Assembly (NCBI GenBank): GCA_050084985.1
Contig: JBITNC010000001.1
Coordinates: 142,848,001-142,912,000 of the forward strand
Length of the DNA: 64,000 nt
DNA from: Nageia nagi
Lineage: Eukaryota > Pinophyta
Direction: 5' to 3'
Made by a program: the position numbers and the translations under genes. Below, one piece after another: positions 1 through 11,952 of this stretch (position 1 is the stretch's first letter; the number at the start of each line of letters is the position of its first letter). Under the pieces are notes generated by a model. That model ran no database searches and was not told where the DNA came from. It saw nothing but the letters and a program-made list of their open reading frames with translations.

Positions 1-384
1 CCATGATCTAAAAATTTGAATTACTCATAAGAAATTATTCTCTTGAATACGAATAATGGTTATGATTTTAAGGGCCAAAGGTAGGAACCATGGAGAAAAT
101 TGAGGTAAAGGTGGGAACCATGATAGAGGTAGCAACCCATGAAGGGGTAGGGGTAGGATTGGGATTCATGAACCTCATGTTGCACCTATCATAGCCGAAG
201 TATTGATCAACCATATAAAAATAGTTAACCCTTAGTGGTAAATCTAAAGATGGTAGTTATGGAAACATCCATGGAAAATATGAGGAAACATATGCAAGAT
301 CAATAACATAATATTAACCAACTCCAAAATATATGGACAAAGATTGAGATAGGGAGACTTGATCCCTTGATCAAAGAACCCTAA

Positions 385-975
385 TTACTAATGAATTGAT
401 GAAAGATACAAGGAACTTCAAAATTCCAAAATTTAGTGGTCAAAAAATTGATGAATCTAAAGTATGGTTAACTAAGATTGAAACCATTTTCTCTATAAAA
501 GGGTACAACTCTAGAACAAAAACCATTGTAGTTGGATTTCATCTTTCTAAATCAACTCTTGATTAGTGTAGCATAGGTATATTTTTTCAATGTTGAAAAA
601 TAGGTCACAAAAGTCGAATGGGATGAATTCCTAAGGCTTTTTAGAAGTAGATATTTATCAAATCAATTCTATGTTGAAAAGAAAAATGAGTTCATTTAGT
701 TAGAATAGAAAAGTTTAAACATGGAAGCTTATTATTAACACTTCATCAAATTACTAAAATATATACCAGCATTTGAAAATGATAAATAACGTAAAACCCA
801 AAGATTTATTTTAGGATTAGATACTTGGATTGGCAATGCCATCAATTTGCATGAACCTATAAATGTTCATAAGGCCTTTGACCTAGCGAAAAGAGAAGAA
901 ATAAATCAATCATCCAGGAGAATAGCTAAAAAACTTTTTCATATTGAAGGGTTGAAAAGAAGAAAAATATGGGGT
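385..975 (+). pseudogene. gypsy gag (capsid) remnant
   Basis: Gag forms the cytoplasmic retrotransposon particle. The translation shows a capsid-like stretch near 420-540 (PKFSGQKIDESKVWL, then IETIFSIKGY, then TIVVGFHLS), which fits the plant retrotransposon gag pattern of a helix-rich segment with W and L. A second part at 670-960 reads MEAYYxHFIKLLKYIPAF and FILGLDTWIGNAINLHEP, matching the end of that domain. Several frame changes and stops separate the pieces. The CCHC zinc knuckle expected at about 1050-1150 is not readable. Confidence 0.65.
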
Positions 976-1239
976 AAATATCATGGTCTTTCAATTAGAA
1001 GAAAACCCAAAATAATGAAAATATGATTGATAAAAGGGGGTAAAACATACAAAACCAAGCACAAAATTTAGCAAAAAGAGTACTACAATATGGTGAATGT
1101 AGGGAAAATAAAAGGGTTAGAACTAACACTGATAATAATGTTGCTCCAAAAGCTTAAAATGTAATGAAACTAGCTTACCCAGGGTAATTGGGTAACATTC
1201 TTATTAATGTCGATAACATTTTCTATTAAGCATAAGGAA

Positions 1240-1740
1240 ACTTAAAAGAAAAAGGCTCTACAAACAAAACATTGCTCTATGAATACAAAATAGGCTCTAG
1301 AACCATAACCTTCAAACCCTGAAGGAAAAATTTCTAATGTTAAAATATCTTTTCTGATTGATGATGGAGGTACTTATAGTTTTCTCTCATCTTATACAAT
1401 GAATAAATTAGCTTCTAAACCTAAAATAATGCATGAACCATTGTAATGTAGAATTTCTTATTGAATGTCCACCTAAGGATAACTACAAAGAGGATAAGAA
1501 GGCTCATAAAGAAAACCATTGCATCTATGTAGGTACAAATAAATAGGCTCTAGATAGCCAAGCTACTCCCATAACCCTTGATGGGAAAATTTATAATGTT
1601 AAAATATCTTTTTTGATTGATTGTGGAGGTACTTATAGTTTCTCTCATCTTATACAATGAATTAATTAGCTTCTAAACCTAAAAGAATGCATGAACCATG
1701 AAATGTAGAATTTCCATCTAGTCAAATTTGTAAGGTTAAA
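1240..1740 (+). repeat. ~260-bp direct duplication over the protease
   Basis: Two direct copies lie next to each other, roughly 1240-1497 and 1500-1740. Both contain aataggctctag, then a stretch ending in gttaaaatatctttt, then ggaggtacttatagtt and gcttctaaacctaaaa. The copies differ by point changes and small indels, so the duplication is not recent. Each copy holds the whole protease active-site region, so the element has two tandem active-site segments. Confidence 0.8.
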
Positions 1741-1870
1741 TAGGTCTTAAATGATGTAATTTTATCTCTAACTAGATATGATTCAAAAATTACATTACAT
1801 ATCATTCCTTTATCCTCTTATGAAGTCACATTATGCATGGATTGGTTGAAACAAGCCAAGGCTAAAGTGT
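1320..1870 (+). pseudogene. gypsy aspartic protease remnant, active site twice
   Basis: The retropepsin cleaves the Gag-Pol polyprotein. The active-site loop appears twice, as FLIDDGGTYSF near 1350 and FLIDCGGTYSF near 1610, where the family normally has LIDSGA(T/S). The aspartate is kept in both, but the Ser-Gly-Ala part is altered. The downstream CMDWLKQAKAKV at about 1832-1868 matches the conserved GMDWL segment that links protease to RT in plant gypsy elements. Stops and frame changes make this non-functional. Confidence 0.65.
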
Positions 1871-2023
1871 ACATATATGAAAGGTATGTTAAGGTGAAAA
1901 AAGAAGGAGATAAAAAGGTGAAATTGCATAGTGTGTATAAAGCCTTCAAAATACAACCCTTTTTAGCCATTCAATTTGTAAAAATAATGATAAAAAAGTC
2001 AACTTCTTGCTATAAAAATACAG

Positions 2024-2752
2024 TTGAAAGAATCTCCAAAAATAGAAAATATGATTGACCAATATCCCATGTTAAAGGAGTTCAAGGATGCATTTCTAGA
2101 AGAACTTCTAGGAATGCTAATAACTAGAGAAATTGATTTCTCCATAGATTTGATACTAGGAACAAAACATGTATCACTTGTTCCTTATCACATGACCATC
2201 CTTGAAATGTAGGAGTTAAAAATGCAACTCTAAGAATTATCAGATAAAGGTCTAATTAATCCTAGTGTGTCACCATGGGATGCTCTAGTTTTGTTCATAA
2301 AAAAGGTTCATAATATGAGACTCTACATAGATTATTGAATGCTTACCAAGTTAACTATTAAGAACATGTATCTTATTCTTTGAATTGATGATCTCTTTGA
2401 TTAACTTAAGGGAGGTAAGGTGTTTTCTAAGATTGATCTCAGATTAGGTTATCACCAATTAAAGATTAAGGATAATGATACTTTTAAAACTACTTTTAAG
2501 ATATGTTATGACTATTATGAATTTACTATCTTATCCTTTGGCCTAACTAATGATCCTATAGCATTTATGAATCTTATGAATATCATATTCAGATATTTCT
2601 TGGATAGGTTTGTGTTAGTTTTCTTAGATGATATTATAATATATTCCAAGGATAGGAAAGAAGATGATGAACACCTCAAGGTAGTACTTGAAACATTGAG
2701 GAGAAACCAACTTTTTGGTAAATTATCAAAACGTGAACTTTATACTCCTTAA
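2024..2752 (+). pseudogene. gypsy reverse transcriptase remnant
   Basis: RT copies the element RNA into cDNA. The N-terminal lead-in at 2050-2210 reads FKDAFLEELLGM and REIDFSIDLILGTK, typical of plant gypsy RT. Fingers and palm follow: FSKIDLRLGYHQLKI at 2423, KTTFKICYDYYEFTILSFGL near 2490, and the catalytic box VFLDDIIIYSK near 2620 (FLDD, both aspartates kept). The section 2420-2752 is one open frame. Upstream, 2213-2420 is still readable but holds three or more stops. The usual FGLTNAP is FGLTNDP here. Confidence 0.9.
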
Positions 2753-2799
2753 GTTCAATACTTGGGTGAGATTATTTCTACAAAAAGGCTAGCCATTGA

Positions 2800-3420
2800 T
2801 CCTCAAAAAATAGAAGTTGTTATGGATTGGCCTACTTCTAAAAATATGTTTGAAATTTGAAGCTTTATGGGGTTAGCATGATAATATAAGAAATTTGTTA
2901 AAGATTTTTCCAAGGTAGCCTATTCTATCACCCAATTGCAAAGGAAAGAAAAATGATTTATTTGGAATGAAAAGTATGAATTTGTGTTTAAACAATTGAA
3001 ATACCTATTAAATTTAGCTCTTATTTTAATACATCCCAATCTACAAAAGGATTTTACTATTTCTACTGATGCTTGAGAAGAGGGGCTAGGTGTAATCTTT
3101 ATGCAAGAGGGGTTAGTAGCAACTTAGAAGTAAAGAATGACCATGAAAAGAATAACCCCACACATGATCTAGACCTAGCAGTAGTAATTCATGCCTTAAA
3201 AATGTGGTGCCATTACTTACTGGGAAAACCTTTTAGTCATCAAACTAACCATCATAGTTTGTAGTATTTATTCACTCAACCTACTTTAAATGCTTGACAA
3301 CATCATTAGATGGAATTTTTAGGAAAGTATGACATGTAAATAGAGTATATAAAAGGGAAGGAAAATAAGGTATCAAATGCTCTTAGTAGAAAAAGGTACC
3401 AAATCTTGCATATTTCTAGC
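2800..3420 (+). pseudogene. gypsy RNase H and connection remnant
   Basis: RNase H removes RNA from the RNA:DNA hybrid. The connection region is recognisable from MDWPTSKNMFEI and FMGLAxYYKKFVKDFSKVA (2825-2920). It leads to LILIHPNLQKDFTISTDA near 3020-3075, in which the A of STDAS starts the RNase H core. Stops interrupt DA(S) at 3074 and several later sites. The tail near 3330-3380 (EYIKGKENKVSNALSR in broken frame) matches the usual domain end. Confidence 0.75.
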
Positions 3421-3554
3421 TATAAGTCCAATTTGAGTTAGCAAATTTCTAGATATTAGAATAAGGATGAGTTTTTCATTAACAAAAGAAAGAGAATTCA
3501 ATAAGGGTTGTAGGAAGGATTCACATTAAAAGATAATGGTTTAATTCTAAAATA

Positions 3555-4300
3555 GAATGGTCATTCCTCATATTAGCAAACTTTGTAATCAAATTTTATA
3601 TAAATTTCATATCACTCCTTTTTTAGCTCATCCAAGAATTAACAAAATAAGAGAAAATATTACAAAATAATTTTATTGGTTATGCATGAAGAAATATATT
3701 ATCAATTATGTGGCTAGATATCTTGTGTATCAAAAATTAAAAAATAAAATGATCAAGCCTACTAATTACCTACAACCTTTAGAAGTACCAACTTAGAAAT
3801 GGTAATCCATTAGCATGGATTTCATAGTAGATTTGCTCAAAACCAAATTTCATCATGAGTCTATGTTTGTAATTATGGATCAATTGACTAAAGTTTCACA
3901 TTTAATTCCATGAAACACCATTGATGATGGTATAAATATAGCTCATAAGTTCATGAAATAAATATTCAAATTGCATGGGTTTCCTAAAAATATAATTTTT
4001 GATCATGATACTAGGTTCACATCATAATTTTGGAAAAAATTGCATAATAAAGTGGGTAATAAATTTAATTTTAGTACAACTTGTCACCCTGAATTTGATG
4101 GCCAAAAAGGGTGAACCAAGTCCTTAAATATATGCTTTGTATGTATTGCATGAATATTTCCAACAAATGGGAAGATAATTTATATTTAGTAGAGTTATCA
4201 TATAGCAATGCTTTTCAAAAATCTCTTACAATGGACCCATTTTAAGTTGTGTATAGGAATAAATGTAGGATTCCAATATTATGGAATAATTTGGATGATA
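3555..4300 (+). pseudogene. gypsy integrase zinc-binding and core remnant
   Basis: Integrase joins the cDNA to host DNA. The H2C2-type zinc-binding part is at about 3600-3760 (FHITPFLAHPRINKI, FYWLCMKKYI, CLVYQKLK in part). The core follows: ISMDFIVDLLKTKFHHESMF near 3810, LTKVSHLIP near 3885, KLHGFPKNIIFDHDTRFTS near 3970, and HPEFDGQKG near 4088. The first two catalytic aspartates can be placed in MDFI and FDHDTRF. The glutamate segment (normally DGQTE) is changed and followed by a stop. At least eight stops occur. Confidence 0.85.
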
Positions 4301-4656
4301 GGGTAACCTTAGGACCTATTTTTCTTAGTGAAATGGAATCTCAACTAAAGAACATTCAGTTGAAATTGAAAGAGGTTTTTGATAGGAAAAAGAGTTTGTC
4401 CTATTTGAAGAGGATACCTAGAGAGTTTAACAAAGGAGATAAAGTATTTCTTAAGGTTAAGCCTAGTAAGAGCTCAATCAAGTCATCAAAGCTTGCAGCT
4501 AGGTATGATGGGCCTTTCACAATTTTGTAAAAAGTAAACCCAACTACCTATAAACATAAGCTACCATTCAGTCTAGAAAAAAAACATAATGTATTTCATG
4601 TATCACTTCTTAAGAAGTATGTACCAAACACAAGCCATGCATTGGATTTTAAGAAA
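4300..4656 (+). pseudogene. gypsy integrase C-terminal domain remnant
   Basis: The open stretch to 4530 reads FNKGDKVFLKVKPSKSS and KLAARYDGPFTIL, followed after one stop by VFHVSLLKKYVPN at about 4590. This GDKVFLKV...RYDGPF...FHVSLLKKY pattern is the GPY/F-type C-terminal module of plant gypsy integrases. The coding sense fades at about 4655. A chromodomain, which many plant gypsy elements carry after this module, is not seen; it may have been lost where the next repeat starts. Confidence 0.8.
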
Positions 4657-7140
4657 TGTACTGACCCCATGGCACCTACAATTTTTAATGCTTTCAAAAA
4701 TTTTGTAATGACCCATCCAATTTAAATTTGAATGTGAATGAGATCATGAGATGACTAATAATAACTAGATATGTGCAATATTTGTGTCAAATTGATGTTG
4801 GCTTCGAGATTATTGTGACACAAGTTATAGGTCAACATAACATAAGAATCAAGTTGGATATCCTAAGGAATCAAGATGAGTTTGTTATGGGAATAGTTTG
4901 GTAAGAGTGAGGAAATGATTGGTGTTGATTCGTTGATAGCCCATAGGGAACTTTGTAAATTGTTTAGCTACATATTATAATTATTATGCATGATATTCGA
5001 TCCCTATGATGTGTATAATGCTCATATGTGTATTTACAAAAACTTACCATATAGGATGAGAGGTATCTATAGTTAAACTTGTGTGCCAAAACCTTGATGT
5101 GGATGCCTGAATTACTTGACTATTTTTGAAGTTGGAAGGAATATTCCAAATATTTAAATTTGAGTTTTTCACCAAAGAATTTTAGTTTTTATGAACAATT
5201 GAATTCTATGGGTTGGGTTAAAATAAAAAACTAGGGATGAAGACAATTTTGTTATTTTGTAATAGTTGAAAAGCTGTCTTGGTATTTTACAAAAAAAATA
5301 AAGGAATCATCTCCATACATTTGTGTATTTTATGTTAGGTGTGTAAAATTTTGGTGCCTAATGTGAGGTATGTAAATTATTTTGTAGGACATAGGACTTA
5401 CAAACAAATTTATCAAAATCCTACCACAAAATAATGAAACCCCTACCCTCATGAATTAAAAAAATGTGAAGTGGAAAAATAGTTGTATTTTTTGGATGGA
5501 CTATACCAACATTTGATTATAAGTACCTAAGATAACCCTTATAAAGATCATTATTTTCATACACCCTTTTCCCCTTACCCAAATTTTGGATACCCATGAA
5601 GAAAGGAATATCTTCATTCTTCCAAGTGCTTTTCTTACATTTTATCCTCTAGTGCTAAAATGCTTAGTCAAAAATCTTGAGTTTTATTTGAACATTTTTA
5701 GGTTTGCTTGAAAAATTGAGTGCTTTTTTAAGAGCTTATAAGGTTCTTGTTATTTTAATCCTTCATTATCTTGTACCATTTGAGAGACATATTAATGGTA
5801 AAATATGTTTACATGTGAACATGAGGTATAGTTTGTCTAGATGTGGAAACAATGTATTTTAAACTATTTATTTTAAACAATGTATTTTAATTTTTTTTTT
5901 ATATTATGATTGCATGTGATCAAATAGTATATTTTATCCATACACTAATGTTATATCTAGAAGGAAGTGAACCATTTAATTAAAAAATATTTTTTTTGGG
6001 GTTGAAGTAATGGTCATGGTGAAATTTCTTAACAAGTCATGTCAGTAGCCTTTGTATTTTATTAAATCACAATATTCGATGAAAATCCATTTTCATATAC
6101 TATTTTATAGATGTTCATACCTTCTTCTAGAACTTACATTATGATACATATGAGAAGAATGTGGGTGAAGGATTACATAGTTTGTCTCTGCCAATTGCAT
6201 TTGCATAAAATTCTATATAACCTTCTTAGAAAATCCATTTTGTACAATCCATGAGATTGTAGTTTGATGAAGCTTTTTGTCAAACAACTCCTAGACCCTT
6301 CTATGTATCCATTTTATGCATATCTAGTGTTCATTTCATCCATGATACTGGATTTTGATGAAGCTATTTGATAAACCACTCATAGGACCTTTATGTGTCC
6401 ATTATAGGCATATTAGATGGTCATTATGTCCATAAGATTACATTTTTATGAAGTTTCAAATAATTCACTTGCCCTTCTAGTGTAACAATTTTATGTATAT
6501 CCTATGTTCATTGCATCCATGAGACTACACTTTGATAAGTTATTTTATCAAATAATTTGATAGCCCTTCTAGTGCATCAATGTTATGTATATCTTGCATA
6601 CATTTCATCCAAGAGACTACACTCGATGTGTCATTTTATCAAACAACTCATTTTCCCTTCTATTGTATCCATTATGTGCATATCTTGTGTTTGTTGCATC
6701 CATGAGACTGCACTCGATGAGTCATTTTGTCAAATCACATGTTGGTCCTTCCATCATATTCATTCTATGCATATCCTATGTTCATGGCATCCATGAGATT
6801 ACACTTCAATGAGTCATTTTGTCAAATAATTTGCTAGCCCTTCCAATGTATCAATTTTATACATACCTAGTAATCATTTTGATCCATGATACTACACTTA
6901 GATGAGTCATTTTGTCAAACCATTTACTATCCCTTCTAGTACAATAGTTTTGTACATATATAATTATCATTTAAATCCAAGGGATGCATTATGATGAGGT
7001 ATTTTACCAAATAATTCATCAATCCTTTTTAATGAATCTATTTTATGTATATCATGAAATCATTGTGACCCATGAGATTACATTTTAATGAGATATTTTT
7101 TCAATTAGTTCACAAACTCTTCCAAAATATCCATCCTAGG
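4657..7140 (+). repeat. Left LTR-like repeat copy
   Basis: This copy starts TGTACTGACCCCATGGCACC. The same text, diverged, starts the copy at 11965. Shared segments continue in order to the tandem array, including TTGATGTTGGCTT, tgtgtataatgctcatatgtg, GATGGACTATACCAAC and GACATATTAATGGT-like text. A TATA-like ttataaag lies near 5540. The TG start is clear, but I could not place the CA end; the array fades at about 7140. Confidence 0.6.
6246..7137 (+). repeat. Array of ~10 units of ~92 bp
   Basis: About ten head-to-tail units, roughly 90-95 bp each, share the core catgagactacactt..gatgagtcattttgtcaaa, then ccttctagtgtatcca, then atgcatatc. Cores start near 6250, 6342, 6430, 6515, 6607, 6700, 6790, 6880, 6970 and 7070. 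Short open frames here (about 6557-6812) only reflect the repeat and are not genes. Units differ at many positions, so the array is old. Confidence 0.85.
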
Positions 7141-8985
7141 GTCTAAAAATAGGAGGAAAAAATTGAGTATAAGATTCTCCAATAATACTTAGCTTTGAAT
7201 ATCAAACTCTATCACTAATATCTTGATCAAGTTAGAAATAGTGATATGGCCTCATTAAACCTTACAAAATATTATTAAAGTATATTATCTAAATAATACA
7301 TAAATTTATTACACCTATGGTGGATAAAAGTATGTAAAGTTTTAATTAATATTGAAAGCTTAAATTTTATAAGGTTAATTTGGACCTTGAATAGCTTTAA
7401 AATTATAAAGTTTATTTGAGCTTGAATAAGTTGATTTTCAAATTTAAGCTTTCAATGTATTAAGAACATTTATAAAGTTTATTTGAGATTTTAGCATTGT
7501 ATTTATTTTATTTTAATACTTGAACAATCATAATGTCTCTATAATTAACATAGAGTTGATGGAATTTCTCAATAAAATTATAGTGGAACATTATTTGAGG
7601 ATATATATTAAAGTATTTTGAATGTTAGTGATTCCTTCAAAATATCTCATTTTGGATAAAATTTTATTCTATAATCAAGGAAAGGAGGTAGCTTTAGAGA
7701 AAGTGTAAAACCTCTCGAGATCACAAATAGAGTATAACTTAGTTAATTGTGGTACCCTTGTAAGAAATTATTTGAAAGAATGTAGGAGACATGGTGCATT
7801 TAGGGTAGGATGCATTATGACCATAAGAAGAGTTGTCTCGATCCTCAATTGCTCAAAAACTTTTCTTAGTACTTAAAACCAACCACTCTTGGAACCTTGG
7901 GATGATCATGAAAGACAAGATGGCATAAAGATACATCGGATGGAGATGAAACAAATACCTTCCATGTAATAGTACTTCTTGGATGTAAACTAAAAAATTA
8001 ATGTATCATATGTAATGAATGATAGATTATTATTACTTTCAATATTTTGATATATTCATGATATAAGTCAGGGCATAAGAGAATCAAATGTAATTAAGTA
8101 CCAAAAAGGTACCAAGGCTAGTAGCCAACATGCCCATGATAAGTTACACTAATTATGATATATTTCATATCATGTTTATGTTTTTGCACAAAAATATGAT
8201 ACAAGAATCATCATGTACTCATTTTTGTTATATGGATAGATTTATGTTAAAGGAAAATTACCCTAGAGAATATTCACTAGACCATTGAAATAATGGATTT
8301 TTTTCAAATATATAGACAACATTAATATGACAAGTAACAAAGATGTCGAAGTACATAACTCACACTCAAAAGAATTGTTAGGGTTTAAGTGAGTGAATCT
8401 AAGGGTAAGTTTACAAACAAATGAATAATTCAAAGTAAATAATTAAGGGAAATCATTAACTATCTTTATGAAATGAGCAACAAGATTTCAATATCAGATA
8501 AAGAACCCAAAGAAATACTCAATGAGGAATAAAATCCATCTATTAATTAAGAATGAATGAAAGGGAAGGATTTCTATATGTATTAAATAAAACTAAATCA
8601 TTCCATAATGTAATGTTCACCCTTTGTGTACTAGCTCTATTCCATGAATATAATCAAAATATTATGATTTATAAATATTTTTATTACTTTATTTACTAAG
8701 TGCATAAAAAGTTCCACTAATAAGCCAAGTAGATAGCTTAAAAAGAATTAGGATTTCACCCCAAAGAGGGATTATTTTGATCACATCATTATTGATTAGA
8801 ATTTTAGATTCCATTGATAAACCCAATCGATAGTCATCCTAGTCAAATAACTTTGAGTCCTCATAATAAAATTTATTAATGGATAAATCAAAATTGAATA
8901 ATTATAAAACCTGATTGGATGTACTATATGTAGGAGGATCTAGAATAAAAGCTATCATATTTTGATATATAGCTCGAAAGCGATA
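7140..8985 (+). other. Element interior without recognised gene
   Basis: AT-rich sequence between the left LTR-like copy and the first coding remnant. A faint coding-like patch at 7780-7960 can be read in the plus strand, but with no family match. I see no RT, integrase or promoter. Confidence 0.4.
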
Positions 8986-8989
8986 GAAT

Positions 8990-9660
8990 GATGAAAATAT
9001 ATGGGAAAGAATAAAATTTTCCTATCACCTAGAAATCTTGAAGGAGTAGGTAGTCTCTCAAGGTAGACATTATTTTCAAAGCATCCATAAGATAGAAAGA
9101 GGTTCTAAAATTTCCCCAAGATAAATAGAGGAGGGACCTGTATATGCTATAAGCCTTACCAACAATGGATTATAGGGGATATGGAGAATAACTCTCCAAG
9201 TTAAATTAGGATAGGAAAATAACCAAATAAAGAAGCATAAATGCTCATTGGTTTCGAGTTGAGTAGCTAAATCTTGATGAAGAAAGAAATTCATTGCCTC
9301 TAAGGAATGTTATGAAAAGAAAGTGTGTACCACATGATAGATAATATTTTCTTGTATTCCAATAAGAAGAGTGGTGATATGCACTATAAGAGAATTCCTT
9401 CTGTGAATCACCATGTTTTGCTAGCAAAATGCATCAGTAGAGCAAAAACTCTACCTATAAATTTATTACATATTTAGATAAGGATAGATAATAATTGCAA
9501 GGAGGTGTGTGAAAGTATTCTTATGAGTGGATGAAAAGATACAAATAGTAAAATATCTAACAAGAAATTATGGTGAGATAGTATTTGTACCCTCGAAGAA
9601 GAATCTAATAAGATACTAAAGACATTATTGAGGAATATTGTGGTTGAAAAAGGCACAATA
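8990..9660 (+). pseudogene. Decayed coding block of unknown function
   Basis: One plus-strand frame from about 9057 to 9650 reads as protein if stops are ignored. It has about 20 stops, nearly all explained by one C-to-T or G-to-A change. Readable segments are FPQDK, TMDYRGYGE, INAHWFRVE, LDEERNSLPLRNVMKRK, ENSFCESPCFASKMHQ and YSYEWMKRYK. The even amino-acid texture, with W, C and charged residues, is unlike random AT-rich DNA. I do not recognise the family. Its place between LTR-like ends suggests a structural or accessory protein of the element. It joins the next block after a frameshift near 9660-9780. Confidence 0.5.
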
Positions 9661-9780
9661 TGAAATTTCAATTTAAGTTTACATGTACAGTACCATATCC
9701 TACATGATTAGTTAAACTTATTAGGATTACCCAACTTGTATAAAAGTATGTCAAATAACTAATAATGAATAGTGGAAAAA

Positions 9781-10155
9781 ATGCAAGTTATCATGGGGAA
9801 CACATTTTTTCAAAAAAATTTGAAGAATGCAGAAGAACTAATAGGGAATATTCAAAGAGAAAGATAAGAATGTGAAAGAATTTAGAATTTTGTATCTTTA
9901 GAGCGAAATAGGTTTATGATTGACCTCATCAACTAGGAGAAAAAGTTGATCAAACAAATACAAAGAGTGCAAGAACTAGCATTTGTATATCTTAGTGCCT
10001 CCTTATAGAATATAGAAAAATGGAAGACACAAGCTCAAAGGTATGAAAAATTGTTACTTCATCATGGTATTAGGGTCTCTTTGGGATCATGGAAGTCACT
10101 AAATGATAAGGGTGATAAGGAAGATGAACCTCAAATGGAGAGCCAAATGGAATAA
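9781..10155 (+). pseudogene. Decayed coiled-coil protein block, copy 1
   Basis: From the ATG at 9781 one frame runs about 124 codons to a terminal TAA. It has four internal stops, each a one-step change from CAA, CAG or CGA. The translation is rich in E, K, Q, R and L with heptad-like spacing (NLKNAEELIGNIQRER, LERNRFMIDLIN, QIQRVQELAF). It ends in a distinctive segment, WKTQAQRYEKLLLHHGIRVS, then an acidic tail. That segment recurs in the block at 10428. It is probably the C-terminal part of the protein in the block before it. No catalytic motif is visible. Confidence 0.55.
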
Positions 10156-10427
10156 AGCCCCCATTTTCCTAAATTATTAATTGATCTAAATTAATGATTA
10201 ACTTATGATTAATATTATTTTTGAATATTTATTTTCATACTTTCAAAATATTATTAAGGATGTGTGAAAATAGAGAAAAGTCATAAAAGTCAATGTTTGC
10301 TTATTTTTCTTTCTAGTTTGAGCTGTAAAGTTTTAGCGAGAAAGATGATAATAAATCAACAATTAATCTAATAGTACTACATATGAGTGAAAACTTTATA
10401 ATAATTTTTTACTAATAAGTTTTAGTA

Positions 10428-10865
10428 AGAAAAATATCGTTTGACATTGAAAATGCTTTCTTATTCCAATAATTGATTATTGATGGAGAACTAAGAGAAT
10501 CTCTTAGGATTCAAAAAAATACTCTCATTCAAGAAAAAATCATATTAATGATCGAGTGAAATCAGTTGGTAATAGAAAAAGAAAGGTCTCTTTTTCGATA
10601 ACAAGAACTTCAGGAACAAGTTCAAACTATTTAAGAAAAAGCATTAATAAGTATTAACACTTCCCGTAGGGAGATCAAGTTTTGGAAAGAGAAAACTCAA
10701 GAGTATAAAAACCTTCTACCTCAGTTTGGGATAAACTTATCCCAGGATATGTTGATAAACCCTAATTATGAAAGTTTGGGTAACATTGAACTTTCAATGG
10801 TAAGCACAAATATGGATGGATCCCTTAATGATGAATGCATTGTTAATGTGTTTAACCGATATTAA
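10428..10865 (+). pseudogene. Decayed coiled-coil protein block, copy 2
   Basis: A single frame from about 10428 to the TAA at 10863 has four internal stops, consistent with C-to-T decay. It reads FDIENAFLFQ, then ELRESLRIQKNTLIQEKII, then VIEKERSLFR, QELQEQVQTI, and EIKFWKEKTQEYKNLL followed by PQFGINLSQDML. The WKxxTQxYxxLLxxxGIxxS pattern matches the end of the block at 9781, so the two are diverged copies of one module. Function is unknown. Confidence 0.55.
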
Positions 10866-11952
10866 ACATGTGATGTTACAATTAGCATTTATTATTAGTC
10901 AATATTTTTCTTGAAAGGAGAATTATTTATGGAATTATTACTAATGATATGCTTTGATTCGAATCTAAGTACTAAGATAAAAGGGTATGAATAAATATTT
11001 TTAAGAGTTATTGATCAAAATTTATGCCTATTAGATAAAAAAATATAAGACCTAATTGTGATATTGTTTAAACCTTACATGTACAAAGGTTAATATGGAT
11101 ATTAATAAAATTTTTAAACATTATGGTTTCATGGCTAACAATGAAAAATTGTATATTGATAACCTTCATATTTTGAAATATTGAGTGAGGATTTGTTATG
11201 ACTGATAGATTAGATGCAATTTTTAAGACTAATTCATATATTTGTTATATTTTATCAAAATGAAGTTGATGAAAAATGATGATTTTATGATGAAGATTTG
11301 AAATAAAACTCTATGATGAGGAACTTTTTACTTTCTAAAGATATTTGAGTTACCAAGATATGGACACAGGATCTCAAACCACTAGGGATACTAACTGATA
11401 CATATGGATAGGTTAGTCATCTTACCTCAAGAGAAGAGGTAGTAACCGATAATTTTGCACTATATCAAGTGAGGATATAGGCTATAGTCATTTCTTTTCC
11501 ATGGATTAATAACTATAAATGATGGTTATTCCAAGGATGATGAGCTCTACCAATAATTTTGTGGATTATATACTCATATATTCTGGATTAGCACCATATT
11601 GGGTGATATGGGCCCTCAGATGAAACCAAAACCTAACATTGTGATCAAATGGGCGTTTGTAGTTGATTAGTTAGTAGATAGTAATGGTGGGATCACATTA
11701 ATACATCCAAAATAATCTATGGAGGATTATGGTAGTGAACACCATAAAAGAAGTGGTTGACCAATTTTGGTAGCTTACCAACCTAACCCACTTGAGGGTC
11801 AACTGGCCAGTGAGATAAAATCAAGTTGTATCATCTTAATATCCCTTGATAATATCAAATTTGGTGTAATAATTTGATTCACTTTATTATTAAATGATGT
11901 GTATTTTTTAGATAATTCAATGAAAGAAACATAGAGGATTATGTTATTCCTA
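10866..11952. other. Spacer, no gene seen
   Basis: AT-rich sequence between the last coding block and the purine tract. Short open frames have no coding texture. I see nothing that can be named. Confidence 0.5.

Larger units (their letters stand above)
1..4656 (+). mobile_element. Degenerate Ty3/gypsy retrotransposon
   Basis: Remnants of gag, aspartic protease, reverse transcriptase, RNase H and integrase follow one another in the order gag-PR-RT-RH-INT, which is the gypsy (Metaviridae) order. The element runs off the left edge of the window, so its 5' LTR is not visible. On the right the reading stops just after the integrase C-terminal domain, at the point where the LTR-like repeat at 4657 begins. 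Frameshifts and stops occur in every domain, so the copy cannot make protein. No polypurine tract is visible at 4640-4656, which argues that the repeat at 4657 cuts the element rather than being its own 3' LTR. Confidence 0.85.

Noticed and set aside
6557-6812. Overlapping open frames with Cys/His/Ile-rich peptides
   Set aside because: They follow the ~92-bp tandem units and repeat with the same period; no independent coding evidence.
6246-7137. CRISPR array
   Set aside because: Units are ~92 bp, diverged along their full length, with no constant-repeat/unique-spacer pattern, in eukaryotic DNA.
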